Below, piece by piece: positions 6,699-15,292 of a stretch of 64,000 nucleotides of DNA. Position numbers and translations under genes: made by a program. This DNA comes from Gemmatimonadota bacterium (lineage in GTDB: Bacteria; Gemmatimonadota; Gemmatimonadetes; Longimicrobiales; Gaopeijiaceae): NCBI GenBank assembly GCA_028875075.1, contig JAPPGF010000006.1:1-64000 (forward strand), given 5' to 3'. The number at the start of each line of letters is the position of its first letter. The first letter of the stretch is position 1. The notes below the pieces were generated by a model. That model saw only the letters and a program-made list of their open reading frames with translations, had not been told where the DNA came from and ran no database searches.

Positions 6699-7886
6699 AT
6701 GCCCCCGATCTCATCAGACATGCTTACCCCAATGCGCGACGCGCTTGTCGCGTTTCGCCATGATATTCACCGTCACCCCGAACTGGGATTTCAGGAAACG
6801 CGGACCGCTGGCAAAGTGGCCGAGGCGCTGCGCGCGGCAGGACTCGAGGTCCATGAAGGTATCGGGGGAACGGGTATCGTCGGCGTGTTACGCCGCGGAA
6901 ATGGCCCGAGATCAATTCTGCTGCGGGCCGACATGGACGCGCTGCCGATTCAGGAAAACAGCGTCCATGACCATGTGTCCGAAACGCCGGGTGTGATGCA
7001 TGCCTGCGGCCACGACGGGCACACGACCATGCTGCTCGGAGCAGCGCAGTGCCTCGCTGAGTCGGACAGCTTTGGCGGCACGGTCTATTTTCTCTTTCAG
7101 CCGAATGAAGAACACGGGTTGGGCGCTAAGGCGATGCTGGCCGACGGTGTGCTGGACCAGTTTCCTGCAGACGAAGTCTATGCGATCCACAACCTGCCCG
7201 GCGAGCCCCTGGGAGTGTTTTCGACATGCAGCGGAACGATTTGTTCAAGTGAAACCCTCTTTGAAATCAACATAAGGGGCAGGGGCGGACATGCCGCGAT
7301 GCCGCAGGTTGGTGTCGACGCCATCTTGGTGGGAGCGGAGGTCGTGCAGGCTTTGCAATCGATCGTCGCGCGCAAAGTGGTCCCTGGGTCCGGTATCGTT
7401 GTCTCCGTTACCGAGTTCATTACTGACGGCGCCCGCAATGTTCTGCCGGGCAATGCTCAGCTCAAGGGCGACTTCCGTGCCCGTACGCCGGCAGATCGTG
7501 AACTGGTATCCGGGCTCATCCGTCAGATCTGTGCCGGCGTGGCGCAGATTCACCGGGTCGATATTGCCGTGGATATTCGCACCACGTTTGTCGAAACGAT
7601 CAATGCCGCCGAACAGACCCGCGCTGCGATGCAGGCTGCGACGAATTCCGGATTCGAAACTCGACCGGATCGTCATCCAATGTCCTTCTCGGAGGATTTT
7701 GCTCATTTCGCGGCCGCGTGCCCGGGATGTTTCATCCTGATGGGAAATGGGACTGAGGGCAGTCACGGGCAACCGCTCCATGCGTCCGACTATGACTTCA
7801 ACGATCAAGCTCTGACACTTGGTGCCGCCTTCTGGGCTTGTCTGGTGCACGAGCGTCTGTCAGGAGAGGATACAGCCCATGTTTGA
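6699..7886 (+). CDS. M20 family metallo-amidohydrolase
   Basis: A 395-residue cytosolic enzyme of the M20D (hippurate/IAA-amino-acid hydrolase) type. Visible motifs are RHDIHRHPELGFQE, the metal ligands in LRADMDALPI and HACGHDGH (around residue 105), the catalytic-Glu region FQPNEEHGLGAK, the lid region GRGGHAAMPQVGVDAI, and a C-terminal FSEDFAHF. It starts at ATG 6699 after GGGAGAG; an internal ATG at 6720 is possible. It overlaps the diaminopropionate ammonia-lyase gene by 8 bases, so the two form an operon. The enzyme may release an amino acid such as 2,3-diaminopropionate from an N-acylated form that the lyase then uses (inference from pairing). Base composition is lower in G+C than flanking genes, and the pair may have been acquired. 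Confidence 0.9.
   Translation: MPPISSDMLTPMRDALVAFRHDIHRHPELGFQETRTAGKVAEALRAAGLEVHEGIGGTGIVGVLRRGNGPRSILLRADMDALPIQENSVHDHVSETPGVMHACGHDGHTTMLLGAAQCLAESDSFGGTVYFLFQPNEEHGLGAKAMLADGVLDQFPADEVYAIHNLPGEPLGVFSTCSGTICSSETLFEINIRGRGGHAAMPQVGVDAILVGAEVVQALQSIVARKVVPGSGIVVSVTEFITDGARNVLPGNAQLKGDFRARTPADRELVSGLIRQICAGVAQIHRVDIAVDIRTTFVETINAAEQTRAAMQAATNSGFETRPDRHPMSFSEDFAHFAAACPGCFILMGNGTEGSHGQPLHASDYDFNDQALTLGAAFWACLVHERLSGEDTAHV
7862..7870 (+). promoter_or_regulatory. Ribosome site that sets the lyase start
   Basis: AGGAGAGGA lies inside the end of the amidohydrolase gene, 8 bases before ATG 7879. It favours 7879 over the longer frame beginning at 7819. Confidence 0.6.
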
Positions 7887-9060
7887 GGCCTTCGAGAGTG
7901 CTGAAATCGGACATGTCAGCAGCTCCCGGAGAGCCGGTACGGCATCAATGACGGTTATCAGCAATCTGGATTTTTCGACTGCGGCAGCGGAAATGGAAAG
8001 CTGGAATGGCTACGCGCCGACACCGTTGCATCATCTGACGAATCTCGCGAGAACACTGGGAATTCGTGACATCTTGTACAAGGATGAAGGCCCGCGCTTT
8101 GGTCTCGGCAGCTTCAAGGCGCTGGGCGGTGCGTATGCTGCTATGCGCGTACTGCAGCGCGAGATCTCCGCGCACTCCGGACGTAGTGTTGAACTGTCGG
8201 AGATTCGCGAAGGAAGATTTGCAAAGGAAGCGGCTGAAATCACGCTAGTATCGGCGACCGACGGCAATCACGGCCGATCCCTGGCGTGGGGTGCCAAGAG
8301 CTTCGGCGCCCGCTGCCGCATATACATTCATCGTGCGGTTTCAGACGGGCGTGCGCAATCCATACGCGACTACGGTGCCGAAGTGATACGTGTTGATGGT
8401 GACTACGACGAATCCGTCGGCGTGGCACGCCAAGAGGCGGAACAGAATGGTTGGTTCGTCGTTTCCGATACTTCCTGGGAAGGATACACGCAGCCCCCGA
8501 TCGATGTGATGGCCGGTTACGGCGTGATGGTGGATGAGATTGCCGTGCAGGCGGCCCAGATGCCGACCCATCTCTTTGTCCAGGGAGGGGTCGGTGGTCT
8601 CGCAGCTGCGCTCACCACGCGCTTGCGCCAGAAAATGGCCCGTGACATCCGCGTCGCCGTCGTGGAGCCGGAACTCGCTGCCTGCCTCTATGCGAGCGGC
8701 GAGACCGGCGTTGCCACGACCGTCGCTATCGGGGAAGAGACCGTGATGGCCGGGCTTTCCTGTGGTGAGCCGTCGGAGCTTGCATGGCAGGTCCTGGGGG
8801 AGGAAGTCAGCGACTTCCTGACGATCCCGGATAGCCTGGTCGGGCCGACAATGCGTCTTGCGGCCAACCCGGTGGCGTCCGATCCACCTATCGTGGCCGG
8901 AGAAAGCGCAATTTGCGGACTGGCCGGCCTGATTGCCTCCGTCAGACAGTCAGAATTGCGAGACAAGCTAGGTCTGGACGAAAATTCCCGTGTTCTGGTG
9001 ATCGGTTCCGAAGGCGCTACCGACCTCGAAATCTACAATCGCATTCTTGCCGAAGCGTAG
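7879..9060 (+). CDS. Diaminopropionate ammonia-lyase
   Basis: A 393-residue PLP enzyme of fold type II, expected to convert 2,3-diaminopropionate to pyruvate and ammonia. The PLP lysine sits in GLGSFKALGG (around residue 79) and the substrate/phosphate loop in ATDGNHGRSLAWGA, followed by IYIHRAVSDGR and, further on, DTSWEGYTQPPIDVMAGYG, all typical of YgeX-like lyases. VQGGVGGLAAAL gives the glycine-rich PLP-phosphate site. The ATG at 7879 is chosen because it has a good ribosome site and an 8-base overlap with the amidohydrolase. Closest relatives of such pairs are common in Proteobacteria (from memory), which, with the moderate G+C, hints at transfer. Confidence 0.9.
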   Translation: MFEAFESAEIGHVSSSRRAGTASMTVISNLDFSTAAAEMESWNGYAPTPLHHLTNLARTLGIRDILYKDEGPRFGLGSFKALGGAYAAMRVLQREISAHSGRSVELSEIREGRFAKEAAEITLVSATDGNHGRSLAWGAKSFGARCRIYIHRAVSDGRAQSIRDYGAEVIRVDGDYDESVGVARQEAEQNGWFVVSDTSWEGYTQPPIDVMAGYGVMVDEIAVQAAQMPTHLFVQGGVGGLAAALTTRLRQKMARDIRVAVVEPELAACLYASGETGVATTVAIGEETVMAGLSCGEPSELAWQVLGEEVSDFLTIPDSLVGPTMRLAANPVASDPPIVAGESAICGLAGLIASVRQSELRDKLGLDENSRVLVIGSEGATDLEIYNRILAEA

Positions 9061-9371
9061 TCGGCGAGGGTCCGTGCCGATCGGGGAGTGCGCATCAGAC
9101 TGGAGGCTGGAGCCCGGAGGTAGCCGCCGCCCTCGGATGTGCCCAGGTTGCGGAAGGCCCGGAAGAGGCTGGGCGGTGCCACGAGAACTGGGCGTTTGCG
9201 GCGATGGCCGGGACACGGGAGCGCATGTCGGCTGCGATGCCTCGCACAAACGGCAAGAAAGGGCACCCGGTGGGCGCGGGAATGAGCGGACACGACGGGC
9301 GGGACCACCGACGCCGTCAGGCGGCGCACCCGCACGCCCGAAGGCCGCAAGCGGCAGTTGGAGAGCACGAA
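9061..9371. other. Upstream region of the Sel1 gene, no separate gene seen
   Basis: The frame of the Sel1 protein stays open through this region, but its translation is low-complexity and Arg-rich and lacks domain character, so I treat it as leader or intergenic DNA. ATG 9282 inside it is the main alternative start for the Sel1 gene. Confidence 0.4.
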
Positions 9372-10316
9372 GTGGAGGGGAAGGCGACCCCGGCGGGCCG
9401 GAAACACGCCAAGGCGGCCGGCGGTTTGGGTCTGGCCCTTCTCGTTCTCACCACACCCGTGCATCTGGATGCCCAGGACCCGCCCGGGCCTTCCGGTGAG
9501 ACGTTCGCAGCACTACTCCGCCGCGCCGAGCAGGGCGACGCCGATGCGCAGGCCCGCCTCGGGTCCATGTACAACATCGGACTTGGTGTTCCAGAAGACG
9601 ATGCCGAGGCCGTCCGCTGGTTTCGGATGGCCGCCGAACAGGGCCACGTCCGCGGGCAGGTCAGTCTCGGGCTCTCGTACGCCTATGGGGTTGGTGTGCC
9701 GGAAGACGACGCGGAAGCCGTGCGTTGGTGGCGTATGGCCGCCCGACAGGGCGACGTCGACGCGCAACTCCGCCTCGGGGCCGCGTACGCCAACGGCGAA
9801 GGTGTCCCGAAGAACGACGCCGAGGCCGCGCGCTGGCATCGCATGGTCGCCGAACAAGCCGAGCAAGGCGACGTCGACGCGCAACTCCGCCTCGGGGCCG
9901 CGTACGCCAACGGCCTACTCGTCCCTCGAGACGACGCGGAAGCCGTGCGTTGGTTCCGGATGGCCGCCGAGCAGGGCCACGCCGAAGCGCAGTCCATCCT
10001 CGGGGGCAGATACGCCAGCGGCCGCGGTGTCCCCCAGGACGACACCGAAGCCGTGCGTTGGTACCGGAGAGCCGCCGAACAGGGCATCGTCGGTGCGCAG
10101 TACGAGCTTGGGATCATGTACGCCAACGGCCGAGGTGTCCCGGCGGACCTCGTGCTGGCGCATATGTGGTCCAACTTGGCCGTGGCCAATGGCGACGGGC
10201 GGGCCAGAAGAATCCGGGAACGCTTGGAGTGGAGGATGACCCCCGAGGACATCAGCCGGGCGACCGACCTCGCCCGCCTGTGCTTCGCGTCCGGCTATCG
10301 GGAATGCGGGCCATGA
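9372..10316 (+). CDS. Exported Sel1-repeat (SLR) protein
   Basis: About 314 residues from the GTG at 9372, chosen because it places a normal signal peptide at the N-terminus (basic KATPAGRKHAK, core LGLALLVLTTPV, cut after LDA). Six 36-residue Sel1 repeats follow, each of the form AQxxLGxxYxxGxGVPxDDAEAVRWxRMAAEQG. The last has VPADLVLAHMWSNLAVANG. Repeat 3 has a three-residue insertion (AEQAEQG). Neighbouring repeats are nearly identical in DNA (about 46 bases shared at 9750 and 9870), so the array has expanded recently. Sel1 proteins are alpha-solenoid protein-binding scaffolds; the partner here is unknown. The gene stands alone. Confidence 0.8.
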   Translation: MEGKATPAGRKHAKAAGGLGLALLVLTTPVHLDAQDPPGPSGETFAALLRRAEQGDADAQARLGSMYNIGLGVPEDDAEAVRWFRMAAEQGHVRGQVSLGLSYAYGVGVPEDDAEAVRWWRMAARQGDVDAQLRLGAAYANGEGVPKNDAEAARWHRMVAEQAEQGDVDAQLRLGAAYANGLLVPRDDAEAVRWFRMAAEQGHAEAQSILGGRYASGRGVPQDDTEAVRWYRRAAEQGIVGAQYELGIMYANGRGVPADLVLAHMWSNLAVANGDGRARRIRERLEWRMTPEDISRATDLARLCFASGYRECGP

Positions 10317-10401
10317 ACGAGAGCGAGCGCCCCTCCTGGCTCGTCGTACCCGAGGCGGGCTCTAGAGGCTGGGGCCCCGGAGGTCGTTCGCCGGGAGGCG
10401 G

Positions 10402-12360
10402 CTAGTCTTCTTCCCCTCCGTACTTCATCTGAAGCGCCTCGACCACGGCAGGGTCGGCCAATGTCGTCGTATCGCCCAGCCGGTGGCCCTCGGCGACATC
10501 CTTCAGCAGGCGCCGCATGATCTTGCCCGACCGGGTCTTGGGCAGGTCCGCCGCGAAGACGACGATCTCGGGACGCGCGATCGCACCGATCTTCTGCACG
10601 ACGTGCTCTCTCAGCCGACCTTCGAGCGCTTGGCTGCCGTCCACGCCCTCCCTGAGGGTCACAAAGGCCGCGATCGCCTGGCCTTTCACGTCATGCGTCT
10701 TGCCCACGACCGCCGCCTCGACGACGGCCTCGTGATCGACGAGCGCGCTCTCGACCTCCATCGTCCCGATCCGGTGGCCGGCAACGTTCAGCACGTCGTC
10801 CACGCGGCCAAGGATCCAGAGATAGCCGTCGTTGTCGTACTTGGCGCCGTCGCCCGGGAAATAGATCCCGTCCCACTTCGACCAGTACGTGTCCCGATAG
10901 CGCTGCTCGTCGCCGTAGATGGTGCGCATCATCGAGGGCCACGGCTCGGTGATGGCAAGAAAGCCGGCGTTCACCTCGTTGCCGTCGTCATCGAGGAGGG
11001 TCGCCCGGATGCCCGGAAACGGCTCGGTGGCGCTGCCCGGCCGCGTCGTCGTGACGGCGGGTAGCGGAGTGATCATGATCGCTCCCGTCTCGGTCTGCCA
11101 CCAAGTGTCCACGATGGGGCACCGCCCCCCGCCGACGACACGGTGGTACCACATCCAGGCCTCCGGATTGATGGGCTCGCCCACCGTACCGAGTAGGCGG
11201 AGCCTCGACAGGTCGTGCTTGGCCGGCCACCGTTCCCCCCACTTCATGAACGCCCGGATTGCCGTAGGCGCCGTGTAGAAGACCGTCACCCCGTAGCGCG
11301 CACAGATGTCCCAGAACCGGTCGTTCCGTGGCCAGTCCGGCGCACCCTCGTACATCAGCACCGTCGCGCCGTTCGCGAGCGGTCCGTAGACGATGTAGCT
11401 GTGCCCCGTAACCCAACCCACGTCCGCCGTGCACCAGTAGACATCGTCCTCCCGGAGGTCGAAGACGCACTTGGTCGTGGCGCTCACCTGCGTCAGGTAT
11501 CCTCCCGTCGTGTGAACCACGCCCTTCGGTGTGCCGGTCGTACCCGACGTGTAGAGGATGTAGAGCAGGTCCTCGGAGTCCATGGGCTCGGCCGGGCACT
11601 CGGAACTCGCCTCGGCAACGAGGTCGCTGTAGAAGTGGTCGCGACCCGCCGTCATGGGGACTTCGATTCCCCGGGAGAGCTCCTCTCCGCGCTCCACCAC
11701 GACGACACTCTCGAGGGACGGGCACGCCTCGAGGGCCTTGTCCGAGTTCAGCTTCAGGGGCACGACTCCACCCCGCCGGTATCCCCCGTCGGCGGTGACA
11801 AGCACTCTCGCTTGCGCGTCGTTGATGCGATCGGCCAGGGCCTCGGGGCTGAAGCCACCGAAGACCACCGAGTGCGGGGCCCCGATGCGGGCGCATGCGA
11901 GCATCGCGATGGCCGCCTCGGGAATCATCGGCAGGTAGATGGCGACGCGGTCGCCCTTCTGCACTCCCAGACCCTTGAGCGCGTTCGCGAGGCGAGACAC
12001 CTCGGCGTGCAGCTCGGCGTAGGTGAAGGAACGGGTGTCACCCGGCTCCCCCTCCCAGATCAACGCGGGCTTGTCGCGGCGTGGCCCCTCGAGGTGGCGA
12101 TCGAGGCAGTTGTGAGCGGCGTTCAGCCTTCCACCCACAAACCACTTCGCATGGGGCGGCTCCCACTCGAGAACGGTGTGCCACCCTTCGAACCAGTCCA
12201 ACTCCTCGGCCCACGACTCCCAGAAGGCGAGGCGGTCCCGTTCGGCCCGCTCGTAGGGGCCACGGTCTGCCACGACCGCACCTTTCCTGGAGTGCTCGGG
12301 GGGAGGGAAGCGACGCTCTTCGGTAAGGAGCACATCAAGGGCTGCACCTGCTTCACTCAT
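10402..12360 (-). CDS. acs: Acetyl-CoA synthetase (AMP-forming)
   Basis: A 652-residue cytosolic enzyme activating acetate to acetyl-CoA via acetyl-AMP, full length for the family. Motifs in order: the N-terminal ACS block, [18 protein letters not shown]3 P-loop [11 protein letters not shown] (around residue 270), [29 protein letters not shown], the adenylate-binding YRDTYWS and [20 protein letters not shown], and the catalytic Lys in [13 protein letters not shown] near residue 614, which is the usual acetylation site. Start ATG 12360 is the first in frame and leaves a normal N-terminus. It is transcribed alone, convergent with the Sel1 gene, and has no acetate kinase or transporter next to it. 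Confidence 0.96.
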   Translation of the reverse strand: MSEAGAALDVLLTEERRFPPPEHSRKGAVVADRGPYERAERDRLAFWESWAEELDWFEGWHTVLEWEPPHAKWFVGGRLNAAHNCLDRHLEGPRRDKPALIWEGEPGDTRSFTYAELHAEVSRLANALKGLGVQKGDRVAIYLPMIPEAAIAMLACARIGAPHSVVFGGFSPEALADRINDAQARVLVTADGGYRRGGVVPLKLNSDKALEACPSLESVVVVERGEELSRGIEVPMTAGRDHFYSDLVAEASSECPAEPMDSEDLLYILYTSGTTGTPKGVVHTTGGYLTQVSATTKCVFDLREDDVYWCTADVGWVTGHSYIVYGPLANGATVLMYEGAPDWPRNDRFWDICARYGVTVFYTAPTAIRAFMKWGERWPAKHDLSRLRLLGTVGEPINPEAWMWYHRVVGGGRCPIVDTWWQTETGAIMITPLPAVTTTRPGSATEPFPGIRATLLDDDGNEVNAGFLAITEPWPSMMRTIYGDEQRYRDTYWSKWDGIYFPGDGAKYDNDGYLWILGRVDDVLNVAGHRIGTMEVESALVDHEAVVEAAVVGKTHDVKGQAIAAFVTLREGVDGSQALEGRLREHVVQKIGAIARPEIVVFAADLPKTRSGKIMRRLLKDVAEGHRLGDTTTLADPAVVEALQMKYGGEED

Positions 12361-12647
12361 TCAGATCTCCGCGACAGTTTGGGCACCTGTGTTCGGCCAC
12401 CTGTTCATCACAATCTAGGGCTTCCCCCTCAACGGTGCCTCGGCCTGCCGACACATAAAGCAACTTGCCGACTCCTCCCTCCATGCGACCAGCCGGTGGC
12501 CGGGAGGGACGTATCGCGCCCCAAGTACAAGAACCAGCTCTGGGCTAATGCGATCTCGGCCGTCAAGTCGATCGCAAGAGATAAGGAACGGGGCAAGCGC
12601 TAAGGGAATTCGGCCGGGCACGCCGGATCATGGCGCCGCATATGTTC
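12361..12647. other. Intergenic, nothing recognised
   Basis: About 290 bases upstream of acs. A plus-strand open stretch near 12500-12603 ends in ARDKERGKR but has no start and no known domain. No clear promoter could be picked out. Confidence 0.4.
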
Positions 12648-13130
12648 TTATCCCTCGGCGAACTCGGCGTGGGCTTCCGGGTCGTGATCTGCCACTAGGT
12701 CCAGGGCGATACCGTGCTCGAGCCATGCCTTGAGCGCGGCGAGGACGAGAGTGAAACCGCCCATGGAGTCGAGTGCCATACCGACAATCTCCTCTTCGGT
12801 CCCCCGGAACCCGGTGTTGGAGATTTGAACGAGGGTCGCTTCCGCTCCGAGGGAAATGAACTTCCACTCGACGGTCGTCGAGGGCTCGCCCCATTCGATG
12901 AGGATCCTGGAAGGCCGCTCGATCGACCTGACGTGGACATCCGCAGAGACCCCGTACATCTCCCACTCCCACGTGACCTTCGCGCCCGGCTCCAGCTTTC
13001 CGCTGCTCTTGGTAAACCAGAAGCGGGTGGTGATCGTGGGATCGACGAATGCGTCGAATACTTCGTCGAGCGGCTGCCGGACGAGCATCTGTGCATGAAC
13101 GGTAGGACTGATCACCTCACTCTTTCTCAT
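12648..13130 (-). CDS. SRPBCC / AHSA1-family protein
   Basis: A 160-residue single-domain protein. It begins ISPTVHAQMLVRQPLDEVFDAFVDPTITTRFWF, continues with KLEPGAKVTWEWEMYGV and ILIEWGEPSTTVEWKF, and has a C-terminal helix GGFTLVLAALKAWLEHG, the order of the activator-of-Hsp90-ATPase (AHSA1)/SRPBCC helix-grip fold. These proteins bind hydrophobic ligands; specific substrates cannot be read from sequence. It has no operon partners. Start ATG 13130. Confidence 0.85.
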   Translation of the reverse strand: MRKSEVISPTVHAQMLVRQPLDEVFDAFVDPTITTRFWFTKSSGKLEPGAKVTWEWEMYGVSADVHVRSIERPSRILIEWGEPSTTVEWKFISLGAEATLVQISNTGFRGTEEEIVGMALDSMGGFTLVLAALKAWLEHGIALDLVADHDPEAHAEFAEG

Positions 13131-13700
13131 TGCTCCTCCGAAGTTCGACGCAGAGATGAGTCCTTGTGGCGCGGTATCTGCCGTGATGCCCCGGCATTGT
13201 ACCCGTCGTCGCAGCCCGGGTGGCAGATGTAGCCCCGCTTCGTCTCTTGTGGGTGCGTGACTCGCGTGAGGAGATGACGATCTTCATCCTGGCGAGCGTG
13301 CTGGGCGCCGAGGAAGGCGGTGCTAGCGCGGACAGCATGAGGAACCCCGCCAACTGGCCACCCCCCAGGCCCGCCGACATCGTGGACATCGCCGTCACCG
13401 CGCTCCACCACCTCGGCTTCGAGATCGGCCCGGCCCGGGCGCTGGACGGGAGGCCGCCCAGCAACCCGCGATAGCCGTGCCCGCACGGGACCGACCCGGC
13501 CGCCACGCGATGCTGCGACCGCCGCTACCGAATCGCTGGAATCCCCTCGCCGCGCCACCCCCAAACCGCCCAATTCCAACTGTTTGCCGAGCAGTCCAGG
13601 TCTGGCCCTCGTCGTCCCGAAACGATGTCTCATGGATGAACGGGCTTGTCCTCATAAGCCCCTTAGCGGAAAGGGTAGGCTACGGTCGATCGAACGCTCT
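13131..13700. other. Large intergenic region, no gene recognised
   Basis: About 570 bases before the fic promoter. Frames on both strands are open over parts (for example 13220-13474 plus, 13127-13633 minus), but their translations are low-complexity and match nothing I know. It is probably decayed or regulatory DNA. Confidence 0.45.
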
Positions 13701-13707
13701 GACACGT

Positions 13708-13761
13708 CGTGACAGATATTCGGTCATTTAGTATACTGTATTTGTCCCACTATCTGTCACG
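13708..13761. promoter_or_regulatory. Inverted-repeat operator bracketing the fic promoter
   Basis: CGTGACAGATA (13708-13718) and TATCTGTCACG (13751-13761) are a perfect 11-base inverted repeat with 32 bases between. The left arm covers the -35 box and the right arm lies just downstream of the predicted transcription start. A further CATCTGTCGG at 13763-13772 repeats the right half-site 12 bases on. The layout suggests cooperative binding of a repressor, perhaps the winged-helix end of the Fic protein itself. Confidence 0.6.
13709..13737 (+). promoter_or_regulatory. Sigma-70-type promoter of fic
   Basis: GTGACA (13709-13714) and TATACT (13732-13737) are separated by 17 bases, close to consensus. 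The expected start of transcription is near 13744, giving a leader of about 43 bases with no obvious Shine-Dalgarno before ATG 13787. Confidence 0.6.
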
Positions 13762-13786
13762 CCATCTGTCGGCGTAGCGGCCTCCC

Positions 13787-15007
13787 ATGGACTACCGAAA
13801 GGCAACACGTGGAGTGAAGGGCTCCTACCCCCATCTAGCGTTCCGGCAGCACTGGAACGTGTCGCCAAAGGCCCTTTACGAACTCGGACAGTGCAACGCG
13901 ATCATTGGGGCCATCTGCCAGATGCCGATCCGTCCAGAGCAGCACCGGAAGCTCCTCGAGGTGTCGCTCATCAAGGGGGCGCAAGCCACCACCGCAATCG
14001 AAGGCAATACGCTTACTGCGGAAGAAGTGCGGTTGGTGGCAGGAGGGAAGTCTCTGCCCCCCAGCAAGGAGTACCAAGAGATCGAGGTCCGAAACATCCT
14101 CGACGCGATGAACCTCCTGTTGCGGGAGGTCACCGGCGAAGACAAGGAGAGCCACATCACGCCCGAAGTCGTTCTCCGGTTTCACCAGATGATCGGGAAA
14201 GATCTTGGGGAGCACCTCGATGCGATCCCCGGGCGGTTCCGTACCGATCAACGCGTTGTCGGGCCCTATCGCTGTCCGGATCCCGACGATGTTCCTGAAC
14301 TCGTGGGCACGCTCTGCCAATGGCTGCGCGACCAGTTCCAATACCGCCGTGGCAACCAGGCGTTTGCAGATGCCGTGATCCAGGCGATTGTGACGCACGT
14401 CTATATCGAATGGATCCATCCATTTGGCGATGGGAGCGGGAGAACCGGCAGATTGCTGGAGTTCTACATCCTTCTTCGAGCCGGCAACCCGGACATCGCG
14501 TCTCACATCCTGTCGAATCACTACAACCTCACCAGGCCCGAGTACTACCGGCAGATCGACGCGGCTCACAGGGAACGTGACCTCTCTGCGTTCATCGAGT
14601 ACGCCGTCGAGGGATTCCGCGACGGCCTCCTGGAGACGCTCCACAGGATGCAGGAATCCCAATTCGCAAGCGCGTGGAGGAGCTTCATTCACGACCGGTT
14701 TGCGGAACGCAGGATCACCAAGACAACGGTGTTCAAGCGGCGTCGTGAACTCATGTTGTCGTTTCCGGTCAACCAAGCCCCGACACTGGACGAGATCCCG
14801 CTCCTCAACGCCAGGATCGCGGCCCTCTTCGCGCCGCTATCTCAACGCACTCTCAAGCGAGACCTCGACATACTGGTCGAGATGGACCTGATGACTTCCG
14901 CGGAGGGGCGATACGTGGCGAACACGAGCGCCCTGAGGCTTCAGCTGCCTCGCCGATTGAGGCGAGTCAATTCTGGCGCCCCATCACGGGTTTCGAGCGA
15001 GGGCTAG
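13787..15007 (+). CDS. Fic-domain protein (class II, C-terminal winged helix)
   Basis: A 406-residue protein. The N-terminal Fic_N helix carries the inhibitory motif TTAIEGN (residues 68-74), so autoinhibition comes from its own N-terminus. The Fic motif is HPFGDGSGRTGR (residues 211-222): the catalytic His and phosphate-binding Arg residues are present, but the usual Asn of GNGR is Ser. RFRTDQRVVGP gives the flap/target region. The last 100 residues look like a winged helix (ITKTTVFKRRRELML ... PLSQRTLKRDLDILVEMDLM). Fic proteins usually transfer AMP from ATP to a hydroxyl of a target protein. The operator over its promoter suggests autoregulation. No antitoxin gene is adjacent, as expected for class II. 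Start ATG 13787 follows the promoter directly. Confidence 0.92.
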   Translation: MDYRKATRGVKGSYPHLAFRQHWNVSPKALYELGQCNAIIGAICQMPIRPEQHRKLLEVSLIKGAQATTAIEGNTLTAEEVRLVAGGKSLPPSKEYQEIEVRNILDAMNLLLREVTGEDKESHITPEVVLRFHQMIGKDLGEHLDAIPGRFRTDQRVVGPYRCPDPDDVPELVGTLCQWLRDQFQYRRGNQAFADAVIQAIVTHVYIEWIHPFGDGSGRTGRLLEFYILLRAGNPDIASHILSNHYNLTRPEYYRQIDAAHRERDLSAFIEYAVEGFRDGLLETLHRMQESQFASAWRSFIHDRFAERRITKTTVFKRRRELMLSFPVNQAPTLDEIPLLNARIAALFAPLSQRTLKRDLDILVEMDLMTSAEGRYVANTSALRLQLPRRLRRVNSGAPSRVSSEG

Positions 15008-15292
15008 CAGGATCTCGTTACACGGCCTGAACGCCACTACGGCTACGGCGTGTACCGGACGACAAGGAAGCCACATGACCGCCACACGGATCGCCGATGC
15101 CGGTCGGCACGGCGTGACCGTACGAGCGCATCGCGAACTACGCGTTGGAGCCTTGGACGCGATCGTCACCGACGTGACGCGTCATCTCGGCATTCCCACG
15201 AGCGCCGTGCGGGAGCAGGCGGCGTCAAGCTATCTTCCCCATTCTTGGAATCCAGCCGCAGAGGCACCTGAAATTCCCCATAGGAGACAGCC
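15008..15292. other. Intergenic, one doubtful small frame
   Basis: A plus-strand frame 15075-15296 (73 codons) has a protein-like middle (RAHRELRVGALDAIVTDVTR) but no recognised domain, and its end overlaps the next gene. It could be a remnant. A good ribosome site (AGGAGAC) for the DUF2911 gene lies at its end. Confidence 0.4.

Noticed and set aside
9540-10150. Regular 108-base DNA repeats, CRISPR-like at first sight
   Set aside because: They are in frame and encode Sel1 repeats; there are no short identical repeats with unique spacers.
11215-12603. A 462-codon plus-strand frame
   Set aside because: Antisense to acs over most of its length. The free end near 12500-12603 has no start and no known domain.
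13127-13633. 168-codon minus-strand frame before fic
   Set aside because: No recognisable domain, Arg/Gly-rich translation, and no ribosome site.
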